From Neoscytalidium dimidiatum (Eukaryota > Ascomycota > Dothideomycetes > Botryosphaeriales > Botryosphaeriaceae), in the NCBI GenBank assembly GCA_037367355.1, contig JAVSCG010000040.1:124001-188000 (forward strand): a stretch of 64,000 bases of DNA. Direction: 5' to 3'. A model generated the notes under the pieces. That model ran no database searches, was not told the DNA's origin, and saw nothing but the letters and a program-made list of their open reading frames with translations. Position numbers and translations under genes: made by a program. Positions 32,246-43,960 of the stretch are shown here, piece after piece; the first letter of the stretch is position 1, and each line of letters opens with the position of its first letter.

Positions 32246-33496
32246 TTAAGAAACCCTTTTAGTATTCATTCTGCTTTTGATTTCTTCAATTTTTACCAAC
32301 CCTTCTTCAGTTAGATGTTCTTTAACTTTAATAACATCCACTACTTGACAAAAATCAGAAAAATCTAAAGATTTAACACCAATAACAGGATAATGTTTAA
32401 AAAAGGGAACAATTTTTAATTCTATATCAGAGAACTTAGTAACAGTAAAATTACCTTCGTCACGATTAGTACGACCATAATATTCACCGCAACCTAAGAA
32501 ATCACAAATAGCACGAAGTAAGCTAGCATCCCTAGAATGTTGAGATATTGAAAATATTAAGATTACTTGTTTTCCAACTTTTGTCTTAGAATCAGTAATT
32601 CTAACAAAAAAGTTCCCCTCAGCACTAACAAATCCTGCTAATCAATTAGGATCTATAATTTTAATGCTTTGAGCAACAGGACGGATACTTGGTGTAATAT
32701 TAGGGAAGGCACTATTTAAATCATCAGGTAAACCTAGATTCATAGAAGCTTTTATACATACAATTTTAATTAGGCCGTCTAATGTTAAATGTTCTTTATA
32801 CTTAACTAATTCAAAAGCTGACTTAAATAATTGAAAATCAGATCATTTCTGAGTAATTAAAGGAAAACTGTCAAAATGTTGTATAATAACTTGTAATTCC
32901 TTAATAGAAGAAACTCTATATTGAACTTTTGTTTTACCATGAGAAGTAATAGAACCCACACCCCCAAAGAATGTTTGAATTAGTTCTAATACATATAAAT
33001 CTTTTTTGTGTAATGATATACCAAATTGTAAATTTACAACTCAACCGGTATTCATCTTAGAAGATTTATTAATACTAATAGAAAAGTAGCTTTCTCCATC
33101 TGAAAATCCTGTAACAAAGTGAGGATGTAACTTTAATTGTTTTACTGAAAAAGTAGAGACACTTCTAATAAAATTAAATCCCTTAAATGTTTTTGGTAAA
33201 AAGGAAATTGAACTCGATTGTACATTTCTTAATCCTTTAGAATACACTTTATGCGAAAAAGAATTTATATTATTCCAACTACCCATTACTCGTTGTTCTT
33301 TTACATTTATAAATTTCATGTATACTATTATTGCCAACTCTAATCCTAAAAATACACAAGACAATATTGCAACAAAACTGTTAAGCCCCTCTCAAGTTAG
33401 ATTATTTTCTAAAGTTAAGATTTCTTGATCTATTAAGTCTTTGACCTCAAATTGATGTAACACAATTAAATTATCTAATAATGATGTAGAATGCAT
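32246..33496 (-). CDS. LAGLIDADG endonuclease with captured atp6 start (copy 4)
   Basis: 417 codons. It starts MHSTSLLDN...LHQFEVKDL, a diverged copy of the atp6 start preceded by the copied atp6 leader. A stretch recalling the atp6 ELAI segment (CVFLGLELAIIVY) follows, then a linker and a two-motif LAGLIDADG endonuclease (VTGFSDGESYF near residue 120; LAGFVSAEGNF near residue 285). It ends ...MNTKRVS. There are no internal lesions; UGA reads as Trp. It lies between two copies of the nad5 3' end. Confidence 0.87.
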
Positions 33497-33748
33497 AATA
33501 AAAAAACAAATAAATATTATTTAAAATACACAAACTTAAAACAGGTTTAAGTTGAAGAGATATAGTATTTATTATATAAATAAATACCAGAAATATTTTT
33601 ACTTTTCTTTTATTAAAAGTAAAAAAAATAGGCTAGCCTATTAACATTTTAAAGTTAAGATATTACTTAATAAACCTAATCCTAATACAATAAACAAAGA
33701 TTATAGTTTTAGTAATAGATTGTTATAATATCCTTTAATCACCTATAA

Positions 33749-34570
33749 TTATATACCTTTTTTTATATGTTTAATGCTTAATAATCCGTAAATGATAATT
33801 AATATTAAACTACTATCAAATAATGATATAAATGGAATAATGATATAGAAAATAAGTCCCACAAGGATATATAAAGCATAACTAGTAATAACACCAGTAT
33901 CTAAGCTTGCTATATTACTACTTAAGTTTAATAAACCTTTTTCTAAACCATAAGGCCCAATTAATTCAACAGAACCCTTATCAATAAATTTAGTAGTCAT
34001 ACCTCCAATCTTTAATACTGTATTAGTAATATATTTGTTATAGAACATTTCTATTAAAAAACGTTGATTAAAGAAACCAAATATATTATAACCCAATCTA
34101 GAGTACTTAAACTCTATTAAAATTTTTGGTAAAAATTCAGACAAGATTAGAGCTAAACAACTAAGTGTTAAAGTAAGAACAAAGGGTAATAACTTAAAGA
34201 AAGTAGGTACAGCAAATTCAGTATCCAGCAGTATTTCATGGCTAGGATGTATAAATATACCATTATCCGAGAAAAACCCGCTACCTATACCGATAAATAG
34301 ATCTTTAGTTATGTAACCGAAGAAAATAGAGAACACTGCTAATATAATTAATGGAATACTCATGAATATATCTCCTTCATGAGCTCCTTTATAACTAACT
34401 AATGGCCCATTAGGGTTAGTTAAGAATGTTAAGTATAGAACTTTAACTGAATATAATGTCGTAAACATAGCACCGATTGTAGCAATGAAATATACCACAG
34501 TACCAGAGAAATAAAATTGTCCATAAGCGGATTCTAAGATAAAATCTTTAGAATAGAATCCCGTCATAAA
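33749..34570 (-). CDS. nad5: nad5 exon 5 (last exon)
   Basis: Encodes [13 protein letters not shown]...[11 protein letters not shown] stop. This is the C-terminal third of NADH dehydrogenase subunit 5, with the long lateral helix. The frame joins exon 4 (..VAFP | FMTGF). The five nad5 exons total 1974 nt, 657 residues, normal for the family. Confidence 0.93.
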   Translation of the reverse strand, partial: FMTGFYSKDFILESAYGQFYFSGTVVYFIATIGAMFTTLYSVKVLYLTFLTNPNGPLVSYKGAHEGDIFMSIPLIILAVFSIFFGYITKDLFIGIGSGFFSDNGIFIHPSHEILLDTEFAVPTFFKLLPFVLTLTLSCLALILSEFLPKILIEFKYSRLGYNIFGFFNQRFLIEMFYNKYITNTVLKIGGMTTKFIDKGSVELIGPYGLEKGLLNLSSNIASLDTGVITSYALYILVGLIFYIIIPFISLFDSSLILIIIYGLLSIKHIKKGI

Positions 34571-36837
34571 CATGCCAATCAGATTTATCTCACAAGTAAA
34601 AAAATCACAGATATAAACTATATATTTAATACAATTATAATACAAATTAAGAACTTAAAGCTCACCATTTAAGGATGAAACTACTTTAGTTACAATCAGA
34701 AATGATTAAGAATTTATTTTCACCAAGATCATCTCCATGTAGATTATGTGTAGGAACAGGTTTATTGTTTTGTATTCAATATTTTACTGTCTTAGGATCT
34801 ACTTCAAAATATCTAGCAGCTTCCGCCATAGATCCAAAGGTTTTAATAATTAGCCCCTTTGTATTACGAAGTTCTACACTTAAGGAATCACGAGTTGAAT
34901 AATATTTATTTAAAGACTTAATAAATATTCTACCATTTTCCCTAATCTCGAAGTTTGAAGGCCCGTTGAGTAATTTCTCAATGCGAGCACGTTTATCCGA
35001 TTCAAGGGTATTATTTTCAACTTTAGTGTATCCTCTTGCGGAGGAAGCGTAAGTAGATAACCTTTTACTATTCATTTGACCTATAATTCATGTAATTAGT
35101 TCTCTACCTTCATCTGTGAAGTGTAGACCCTTTTCCTTAAGTTTTGCTACTTGTTTTCAATCCTTGAAATCTAACCATTTCTTACTTTGTCAAACAAGTG
35201 AATCAAACAAAGGTATAAGTACAGTATTTATAAACTTAGTGTTATATACAAAAATATTAACCACAGGTATAGAATCAGGTTTATTTACCCTTTCGCTAAG
35301 ACTAATACTAACACTTCCTACAAAATTACGGCGACCTTTAATAGACACTGATTGCGCAGTGGCCAAACTATTAAGGTAATTCTTTAATTCAGTCATTAAA
35401 GCTAAATCTCTATATGACTGACTTATATTAAATACCAAACGAAAGTTACCTTGACTTTTGATGCTAAAAGAGGCGTCACCTTCAACAAAACCTAGAAGCC
35501 AATAATTAGAAAATTTAAACACTCTCTTAAATTCAGAAGGTCATTCGTAATCAGATCTCTGATTATTCATTTTACTTATAATATCATCGATTTGCTTTTT
35601 AACCTCTATACTTTTATTAGAACCAGTATAAAGTTCAAAAGCTTTTTTAAAATCTAAGAAATTAAGCTGTTTAATCGAATTTAAAGGTGCAGATTTAAAT
35701 ATATCTATTATTATTTTAATATTCTTTTGCTGTTGAATTAATAAAGTAGCCACAGATCCTTGGGTATATATTCTACCCATTTGCAGTTTTTTTTGTATAA
35801 ATTCCAATACTTTTATATCATCCACATGGAGACCTATAGAGAAACAAAACCCAAAATGTACACCTTTTGTAGGTTTAATAAAAAAACAGCCTTCCGCATC
35901 TGTAAAGCCACGAAACCACTCAATAAAACTAGCTCAATCTAATGAGCTAGAATTTTTACTGCTAACTGTGCTAGATTTTCTATAATTGGTTTTATTTACA
36001 GCTAACGAATTTTTTACCTTTATTATGTAAGAAAATAAAATAATAGTATCTTGCATACTTAATATGTCCCTTAGACCAATTTGAAATAAAGTATTATAAA
36101 TTTCTAAAGTAGTGTGCATAAGAAAAAAAGAGTAAATATTATTTAAAATACACTATACAGGAGTCCTTAACTCCTTATTAAAAAAAAAATGTAAAATTAT
36201 ATTTGTCATAAAAGGTAAACAATTTTAATGCTGTAAATTTAATAGATAATCGAGAAGTTAACAGATAAAGAGTAAATTTCCACTTTGCTCAGATGGGAAA
36301 GATCTGAGCAGTTAGTATATAGCTTAAATTTATTAATAACTTTGTTATTAATATTTAGAAATATGGTTATATCACTAAGATAACTAACTGTTTACCAATA
36401 ATTGGTAATAATATCACTGTCCTTCGATAAATATAAAAAGTCTAATCTGTGTGCAAAACTATGTGCAATAAAGGTTTACTTGTTTTGAAAGGATTCTGAC
36501 TTGATAGTTTCTTTCGAAACCCATTAGAGTACACCTTAAACACAAAAGAATTTAACACCACTTTGTGTCAACCACCGTCTACTCGTTGCTCTTTTACACC
36601 CCCCCTTTCCGCAAAAATTTTTGTTATTTAAGCATCACTTAAAAGAAAAATAGAAGAGAGGTGATTTAGATCCGCGATAATCCATTTTTATGAAAATCTT
36701 ATGGCTTATTACCATACACCAATGATCAGTTGGTCCACTTATAACCTTTCGATTTAAGCTTGGTACCATAAGCTTTAGGACGTCCCCGGAGTTTGATGGT
36801 TATCCCCTCTAGTGAGCAATTTCCCAAAAAGCTCAGA
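34571..36837 (-). mobile_element. Group I intron in nad5 (VAFP|FMTG site) with LAGLIDADG cassette
   Basis: The core with CCCCGGAGTTTGA, GATCCGCGA and TTGCTCTTTTAC (plus strand) lies at about 36480-36800, next to the 5' exon. The remainder is an atp6-leader endonuclease gene and AT-rich sequence. The intron ends in G. Confidence 0.8.
34686..36119 (-). CDS. LAGLIDADG endonuclease with captured atp6 start and NUMOD1-like tail (copy 3)
   Basis: 478 codons. It starts MHTTLEIYNTLFQIGLRDIL, an atp6 start copy with its leader (36133-36152). Two LAGLIDADG motifs follow (FRGFTDAEGCFF near residue 65; LLGFVEGDASFSI near residue 205). A C-terminal extension ends in a NUMOD1/HTH-like repeat (KTFGSMAEAARYFEVDPKTV). 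It differs from the other three atp6-start ORFs in its endonuclease part, so the leader was joined to a different HEG. It sits within a nad5 intron. No lesion is seen. Confidence 0.86.
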
Positions 36838-36989
36838 AGGGAAAGCAACTAAACTAAGAGAAGCTATTAACATAACTGAATATGTTAATGGTAAGAAGGA
36901 AATTAACCCTCCATATTTTCTAAAATCTTGATTATCAGCTACAGAATGTATCACTGAACCTGCTCCTAAGAATAATAGTGCTTTATAAA
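36838..36989 (-). CDS. nad5: nad5 exon 4
   Basis: Encodes (F)[28 protein letters not shown]...SLVAFP, the conserved proton-channel core of subunit 5. 152 nt, phase 1 in and 0 out. Confidence 0.92.
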
Positions 36990-37040
36990 CGAAATAAATA
37001 AGGAAGCAGGACAAAACAAAGAAAGAGGGAATAAATGATA

Positions 37041-37975
37041 CTAAAGTAAAGTATCATCATTTATAGGTAAATTTTCTAATTGTTCTTGAGTTAAGTTATA
37101 TGTAGAACCTAATACAGGTACAGCTTTAGAGAAATGTTTAATAAATACATCTTTATTAATATATCTAAAACCTCTTTTAGAAACAGTATTATTATTTCTA
37201 TGGTTTCTAACAGTAAGACGGTTATCAAGGGGCTGAGAATTATTTTCAAAATATTCAGCAACGCCTGTCTTCATATTGACTGCAAAGAAACCTGAAGCAG
37301 ATTTAGACATTCCTGGTAAAAAATCAGGATGTCTACAGAAATAAAAATTCCCTAACTCTGTAGATACACCACCCGGTTTAGCTATATTAATATACCTTGA
37401 AATTTTATTATTAAGAAACATACGTTGTTTAGCTAAAGTTTTTAAACTATTAAATAAATCTAATGAATTAGGATTTAGATTTATTCAAAGTTCACGCTGA
37501 CTAACGTAGTTACCAAAATCTTTAAAGGTATTAATATCTATAACATGTATACGGCCAGGTATTAAATCGTAAAGTGATCTGCCAACAAGTTCAACTTTAG
37601 GATATAAAGCCTTAGGCCCTTGTTGAGAAGAAAGAGCTTCAGTTCTAATAGATGCACCTTTTTCCACTAAATATACTGTAGATTTTTTACCTGTAGATTT
37701 ATCGGAAATTACTACACCTTTAGCTCAGTTCATGTTATTTCTAACAGTACCTACAGTTAAACCTAGTATATCCGCTAAAGAGTTTAAAGAATTTGACTCA
37801 GCCAATAATTTAGTCATTTTATTATCCTTTCAAGCTTGATAGGTATGAATATGATTTAAACCTAGAGACATATCTTCAGGTTTAAAAGAAAAATTAAAAA
37901 ATATAATATTTCTATTTTCAGAATACATATTTAAAAAAGGTTTATTATAAGTATATATACACTGTTCTAAAAGTC
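37041..37975 (-). pseudogene. GIY-YIG endonuclease gene, C-terminal part (piece 3 of 3)
   Basis: An open frame with no start. It begins ARLLEQCIYTYNKPFLN, which matches the region of GIY-YIG endonucleases containing the catalytic-Glu helix and the YKPxLN element. It continues through a helix-turn-helix-like segment (NSLADILGLTVGTVRNNMN) and a long C-terminus ending [12 protein letters not shown] cluster (37976-38000) abuts its 5' end. It follows in order from pieces 1 (40946-41565) and 2 (39468-39700). Confidence 0.65.
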
Positions 37976-38112
37976 TAGCCCGGCTCCGCCGGGGTGGACC
38001 ACTCCTCTTAAAAAAAAAAGAGGAGTAGTATACAAAAAAAAAGAGTAATATAGCTCACATCTATAGCCTACATAAAAAAAAGTATATAATAAAAATGGGA
38101 TCAATAGCTTTA

Positions 38113-39135
38113 CTATGTAATAACTCGACTATTGTTCATACCAGATCTAATTTTTAGAATAGACTCTAGACCATTTTGAGTTAAATGGGCCTTTTCTTTC
38201 ATTAAATTAGCTACAAGGCAAAAATCTACAAAGTCTTGTTTTTTATTACCTTGTAACTCATATTTAACAAATAAAGGTAGAATCTTATCAAAAATATCAG
38301 AAAATCTAGTAACTGTAAAATAAACCACATTTTTTACTTCATCTACTCTAATCTTACCACAACCTAAATAATCCATTAAACATCTAAATAGCATAGTATC
38401 ACGTGAGTGCTGACTCAATTTAAATCTTAAATTTACAGCCTGTCCTACTTTAGTATTAGATTTAGCTACGTCAATAATAAAACTACCTTCACCTTCAACA
38501 AACCCTGCTATTCAATAAGAATTAAAAATAGTAATAGATTTAACCAAAGGTCGTACTACAGGAGTTACACCAGGATACTCCTTAATCAATGCTTCACTTA
38601 ATCCTTTATTAAGTGAAGCTCTAATATTAATAATTTTTTTTAAACCTTCTTTACAAAGATGTTCTTTTTTTACTAATATATTTAAAGCTAATTTAAAAAG
38701 TTCGAAGTCTGCATTTTTTTTAGTGATTAATGGATATTTGTTGAAATGAGGAATTATAACATTCACTAAATCTTTAACTGCGGGCACAGCATACATAACT
38801 ATGTCTCTTTTATTACTTACATGTATATTACCCACACCAAAAAATGATTTTATACTTTGAAGTAATTTAAGATCTTTTTTATGCAAAACTATAAAGAATC
38901 CTGGAGATACACATCATCCTGTTTTATACTTGGAATCTTTATAAATTCTTAAAGAAAAAGAAGACTCTGCATCAGAAAACCCAGTGATATAAAAAGGATT
39001 AAGTTTATGATCTTTAGTTACATTAGTAGGACTTACTAATGCAACCAATAAGGCTCAATCCTCTGTGAAAGTCAGATATGACGTTAGATCAATTTGAAAT
39101 AAGAGACTATAAATTTCTAATAAAGTAGTGTGCAT
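38113..39135 (-). CDS. LAGLIDADG endonuclease with captured atp6 start (copy 2)
   Basis: 341 codons from [17 protein letters not shown], a copied atp6 start whose leader and upstream hairpin (39151-39290) closely match those of atp6 itself. Two motifs: [11 protein letters not shown] near residue 48 and [11 protein letters not shown] near residue 210. It ends ...MNNSRVIT. No lesions. It is inserted between pieces 2 and 3 of the split GIY-YIG gene. Confidence 0.87.
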
Positions 39136-39467
39136 ATCGAGAACAATAAATAAATATTATTTAAAATACATCAATACTTTTTAATTTTCTTTTATTTATT
39201 ACATAAAAGAAAGATAAGCATAAAAGTACTAAAAAGCAAGGACATAAAAAAAAATACATAATGTTATTTTTTTTACATCCTTATTAATAAAAAATTATAT
39301 TTATAATTTAACCAAAATTTATACTTTTTTTATTTATACCCTTTTTAAATACTTTATTACCTAAAGTTTGTTAATATTTACTTTTTATAATATGGTTATG
39401 TGTAATCAATTTAAAGTTTTTATCTAAATTATTATATCAAAAAAAAAATACTCCGACAAAGGGTATT

Positions 39468-39700
39468 CTACATCCCCTCCCTTTGACCAAAACCTTGTAA
39501 TATATTAGAACCACCTATACTTAAAGGGGAATCAAAATTATGACTATATCATTTTTGTACAACATTATCATATGTTATAAGAGGAGCCCATTTTACAGAC
39601 TTAATACCCCCGTTATCTAAAACCCATTTATGTAAGAAATTACTAGGACGATAACTATAAAAACTGTTAAGATGAATAGTTAAATTACCAGATATATTAA
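39468..39700 (-). pseudogene. GIY-YIG endonuclease gene, middle part (piece 2 of 3)
   Basis: It reads HLNSFYSYRPSNFLHKWVLDNGG...KWYSHNFDSPLSIGGSNILQGFGQ. This is the segment that follows the YIG block in this GIY-YIG subfamily (short helix, then LHKW). It has no start and ends within a few codons of unrelated sequence. Its order and frame content fit between pieces 1 and 3. Confidence 0.65.
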
Positions 39701-39757
39701 ATTAACAAATATTAAATAAATTAAAGTTTAAACTAAAAAAATATAAATATTATATGT

Positions 39758-40819
39758 CTAATTTATTCTATTATTATTCATCCCTGCTTTTAATTCTCTA
39801 ATTTCATTTAACCCTTCTACAGTTAAATGACTTTTATTATACATTAATTTAGTAACTTTACAAAAATCTTGATAATTTAAAAGTTTAGACCCCTGTAAAG
39901 GATATTTATCAAAAAAAGGGATTATCTTATTATTAATATCCTTAAACTTATCTACAATTACATCAAAAGCTTGTGGTAATTTGTGTAAATGACCACAACC
40001 TAAATAATTTATAATATTATTTAATAATAACACATCTCTAGAATGTTGAGTTATTTGAAATCTTAATAATACTTGAAATCCTATAGATATTGTTTTAGAT
40101 CGTTTAATGTTAACTGTGAAACAACCTTCTCCATCAACAAACCCAACCAATCAATTAGGATCTATAATACCTTGTATAGATGTTGTAGCAATATATTTAT
40201 CAATAATATTATATTTAGGAAAAGCTTTTTTTAAATTATCCGATAAACCTGTATTTATTAATGCACGAAGAGACACAATTTTTTGCATCCCCTCTTTAGT
40301 AAGGTGATCTTTATTATTTATCATAAAAATAATCTTTTTAAATAATTCAAAATCAATATTTTTTTTTGTTAATAAAGTATATTTAGTAAAATGCGGAATT
40401 ATTACATCCATCAAATCTTTTAATGATTGAACTCTATATATTACAACTTTATTCTTTACATAAATAGAACCTACACCAAAAAAATCTTTAATACGTTCTA
40501 GTAATTCTTTATCTTTTAAATGTAGACGTATTTGAAAAATAATAGTAACCGCTCATCCCACATTATATTTAGAACTTTTCACAATATAAACACCAAAAGT
40601 AGATTCTGCATCAGAAAAACCTGTAACATAAAAAGGATTAAGTTTAGTGTTATTAGTTATATTAGTATTAGGTTTAAATGATATCAATAATAAGATACAA
40701 TCTTCAGTTAAAACAATATTATGCATAATCACATTTATAAAATAATTAAATAGACTTATTAAGTCCGTTAAATTAATTTGAAATAAGAGACTAGAATTTT
40801 CTAATAAAGTAGTGTGCAT
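39758..40819 (-). CDS. LAGLIDADG endonuclease with captured atp6 start (copy 1)
   Basis: 354 codons from MHTTLLENSSLLFQINLTDL. The atp6-like leader (40834-40853) and an AAGGAGAT/ATCTCCTT hairpin lie upstream. Motifs: [11 protein letters not shown] near residue 65 and LVGFVDGEGCF near residue 225. It ends ...MNNNRIN. No lesions. It separates pieces 1 and 2 of the GIY-YIG gene. Confidence 0.87.
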
Positions 40820-40945
40820 AAAAGAATATGAAATAAATATTATTTAAAATATACTAAACTTTTTCTAAATAAAAAAAGTTAAGGAGATTTTTATCTCCTT
40901 ACTATTACAAAATGAGAGAAGAAACGTTACTAAAAAATACACCAA

Positions 40946-41565
40946 TTAATCTTGTAAACGATCTCGACAAGATAAAGCAGAACCTAGCCCTATATTTCCA
41001 GATGTATGATAAAAAACATATACACCTGAACAATCGGCATCTTTTACTTTCTGATATAAGATAGGAATATAATAAAGTTCACCAGGAATAAAAGTATTAT
41101 TAGTTAACTTCATATTATATCTTAAAATAGGATTTAAATTACTATTAATAAAATCTAACAACAATTTATCACCTTTAAATTTAGAATTTTTCTGTTTTTT
41201 AGCTAAAACATTTATCATGTTTATAAAATCCTGAGAGGCCTTAATTCCTAGAGGTGATAAGAAAAGAGGAATATTATATACATTTTCTTTATGCAAGTGA
41301 AGTATTAAATCAGTAAGCATTTTTCCACCTATAGTTTTATTAGATAATATAGAAGAAAAAGAAGAATGTATAATTAGATTATTAACTATAATTGCTTTAA
41401 CATTATTAGATAAATAACGTCTACCTATTCGTAGAGAAATCGATGATATTCTCTTACTTGGCTCATCACTGAGTTCATTAGCAGAGACATTGTCTCAAAC
41501 TCTAATATTTTGATTAAAAGAAGACAAGATAAAAATAAAACTATACACATATTGATTTATACTTT
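40946..41565 (-). pseudogene. GIY-YIG endonuclease gene, N-terminal part (piece 1 of 3)
   Basis: An open frame carrying DCSGVYVFYHTSGNIGLGSALSCRDRLQD, the GIY-YIG motif block (GVYVFY...IGLGS). It is cut off right after RDRLQD, where relatives continue into the segment now found at 39700. The N-terminal ~120 residues (NQNIRVWDNVSANEL...) are typical of freestanding fungal members. The LAGLIDADG cassette begins about 90 nt downstream. Confidence 0.65.
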
Positions 41566-42199
41566 AATTTCTTTTTTTAGCTTTATTTTTTTATATTATA
41601 AAAAAATAAGCAGCAAGAAAAAAAAGAAGAGCAATATAAAGGTTTTGTGCGTAGTAATATAAATAGATGTATTAATTTGAATACATTGTATTCGCTCACA
41701 ACTATATGATATAATAATTAGATAATAATTAAATAATTACTTACACCATTTAATTATTTTAATAATTACTATTAATCACATTAACAATGATGATCACGCA
41801 TCATTATTAAAAAAATTACAAGACTGTTTTTACAATATTTCATACATATATTTTATTTATAGCCTCCGACTGCTCTCACAGCAGGCGGTAGACAAGATCC
41901 GTCACCGCGGAGCTAGGAAAAATAATTAGAATAACTAAAAAAAAATATACTTTAATAACTAGTTACCTAATTGACTAGACTATATCATAATACTATCTAA
42001 ATAATAAAATTGCATAATAACTATATAACAAATATTAAATAAATAGTACTTTCAACGTATAGTCGTTGAAGGTATAATTATGTATAATTATACATAATTA
42101 TTTCCCTGCTGATTATCCAGGTATATCTATTATGCATAAAAAAAAATAAATAAAGGACTTTCCAGCAATTAGTCGAATTTTATATGCACTTATAAAGCA

Positions 42200-42482
42200 A
42201 TGCATGATTAACAAGATGGAATAAAGCTATATTGTAAGATGATAAACCTACTGCTATTACCATCATACCTAATTGACTCATAGTAGAGTAAGCTATAACT
42301 TTTTTAATATCCTGTTGGAATAAACCTATAAGAGAACTAAACACTGTAGTTATAGCACCTAATCATAAACAAAGTAATAATACTGTTGAACTATATTCTA
42401 TTAAAGGAGATGAACGCATTAATAAATATACACCTGCTGTAACCATAGTAGCAGCGTGTATTAATGCAGATACAGGTGTAGG
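42200..42482 (-). CDS. nad5: nad5 exon 3
   Basis: Encodes [21 protein letters not shown]...[11 protein letters not shown]. This is the conserved antiporter-like core with the key HAATMVTAG segment. Phase 0 in and 1 out. Confidence 0.92.
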
Positions 42483-42623
42483 CAAAAATAGTTGATTTTT
42501 AATATACATTTATTAAAAATACACAGTTATTTACATAACTGTTCGGACTATATCTTCATATATATTAAAAAGGAGTGATTTATCATACCCCCTTTTTTAT
42601 ATTAAATATCTCTATTAATATAT

Positions 42624-43553
42624 TTAAGAATCTAATCTATTTAAATTATTTTTATATCTAGTTAAGAGTTTTATGTCTTCATTAGTTAAAGACTTCTTAT
42701 CCTTAATTAGAAAATAAATTTTTCTAATATTTAAATAAACTATTGATTTATTAGTTTTTAATGAATGGATCTTAAAATAATTAATTACTTTAGACAATTT
42801 AGTTGTATTTACTGTAGTTTCATAAATACCATTATTATAATGTATTTTTCCTTTTAAAATTACGGCTAAATACTTCATTTGGTTATAATTACCATCTTGA
42901 GATAGAGTATAACTCAATTTAACTAAACCGCTTTTATCTGGTTTATCTTTAATAATGCAAGTAAAAATACCAACAGCATCTGTAAAACCAGATAATCAAT
43001 AATTAGACAAATTAGGCTTATTGTTATTTTTTAAATAAATAAAAGTAGTTCCATATTTTTTGTTATACGCATCTATTCATAATTTAAATTCTTTTTGTTT
43101 AGTATCTAAAAATAGATTACCATTTAATATTGAAATTAAATTAAATAAGCCTTTTTCATTGTTTATTTTAAAGCAATGATTATTTTTTACTTTATCTTGT
43201 ATACGTACAACACCAAAACCTAATTTCTTCTTTATATAAAACAAAACTGAGGCATCTGTAGAAGTATGTACTATTTTAAATTCTAAGTTTCCATTTTTAT
43301 TGATCATAAAAGATCCTTTCCCTTCTAAAAATCCTATAAATCAAGACTTAAATAGATTATCTTTTAATATATATGCTTCACGTGTAGTCTCTGAGGAACC
43401 ATGACTTATAGTCACGTTTCCTGCAGATTGTCCCTCATATCGGATTTTTCCTAGCAAGAAATAACTCTTGAGTGGACCAATACTTAAAGCAGGATGTTTT
43501 CGCACATAGTGAAGTTTAAGGAAAGCCCTTTTTAATTTACAAATTAAAGACAT
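42624..43553 (-). CDS. LAGLIDADG endonuclease in nad5 intron
   Basis: 310 codons. The N-terminus overlaps the intron core (GQSAGNVTISHGSSETTREAY), as in cox1-type intron endonucleases. Motifs: FIGFLEGKGSFMI near residue 75 and LSGFTDAVGIFTC near residue 185. The first motif has Lys and the second has Val at normally Gly/Glu positions, so catalytic strength is doubtful. It ends ...NLNRLDS. UGA reads as Trp. Confidence 0.75.
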
Positions 43554-43640
43554 ACTTTTTTTTATATTTAGTATGTTAAAAAGTAGTTTGTAATATTCTG
43601 ACTTAGTAACAACTAAATGTATAAGATATTACTGATACAA

Positions 43641-43912
43641 TTAATTTAAACCTAATTTATAAAGCATTTCAGGTATAAAATAAGGACGAACTAATGAAAT
43701 TAACTTGTCCATACTTAATTTACTAATTCTAATACGCCATTTAATTACTCCTCCAGGATTAGTACGTTGATTTATAGAAGCTTTTATACCATATTTTACA
43801 TGTAAAACCTCTATTAATCTTAATACTTCTTCCTTTGTAAAATTATCTGTACATATCTTTACACTACCACTTGCAAAATAACCATCTGGGGGGGAGTATG
43901 ACTAAAACCTAT
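43641..43912 (-). pseudogene. LAGLIDADG_2 endonuclease, C-terminal part
   Basis: It begins PDGYFASGSVKICTDNF and ends ...FIPEMLYKLGLN. This is exactly the half missing from the LAGLIDADG_2 ORF at 45455-46342, which stops being homologous at AHWI. No start codon. A run of seven C at its 5' edge marks the junction. Confidence 0.8.
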
Positions 43913-43960
43913 TAAAGTTAACCTTTTTATTTTATCAGCCCAGATTACCTTTTTTATATA

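Larger units (their letters stand above)
36990..42199 (-). mobile_element. 5.2-kb group I intron in nad5 holding nested HEGs
   Basis: Exon 3 ends CATGCAT. The 5' core (AATTGCTGGAAAGTCC, AATCAGCAGGGAAA, TTCAACGACTATACGTTGAA on the minus strand) is at about 42050-42185. Inside are three separated parts of one GIY-YIG gene, interrupted by two atp6-leader LAGLIDADG cassettes. The stretch 41570-42040 has only AT-rich intron sequence plus one GC-rich patch at 41872-41930. Confidence 0.75.

Noticed and set aside
41872..41930. Possible rRNA or tRNA fragment because of locally higher GC
   Set aside because: No match to conserved rRNA segments I know; more likely another GC cluster inside the nad5 intron.
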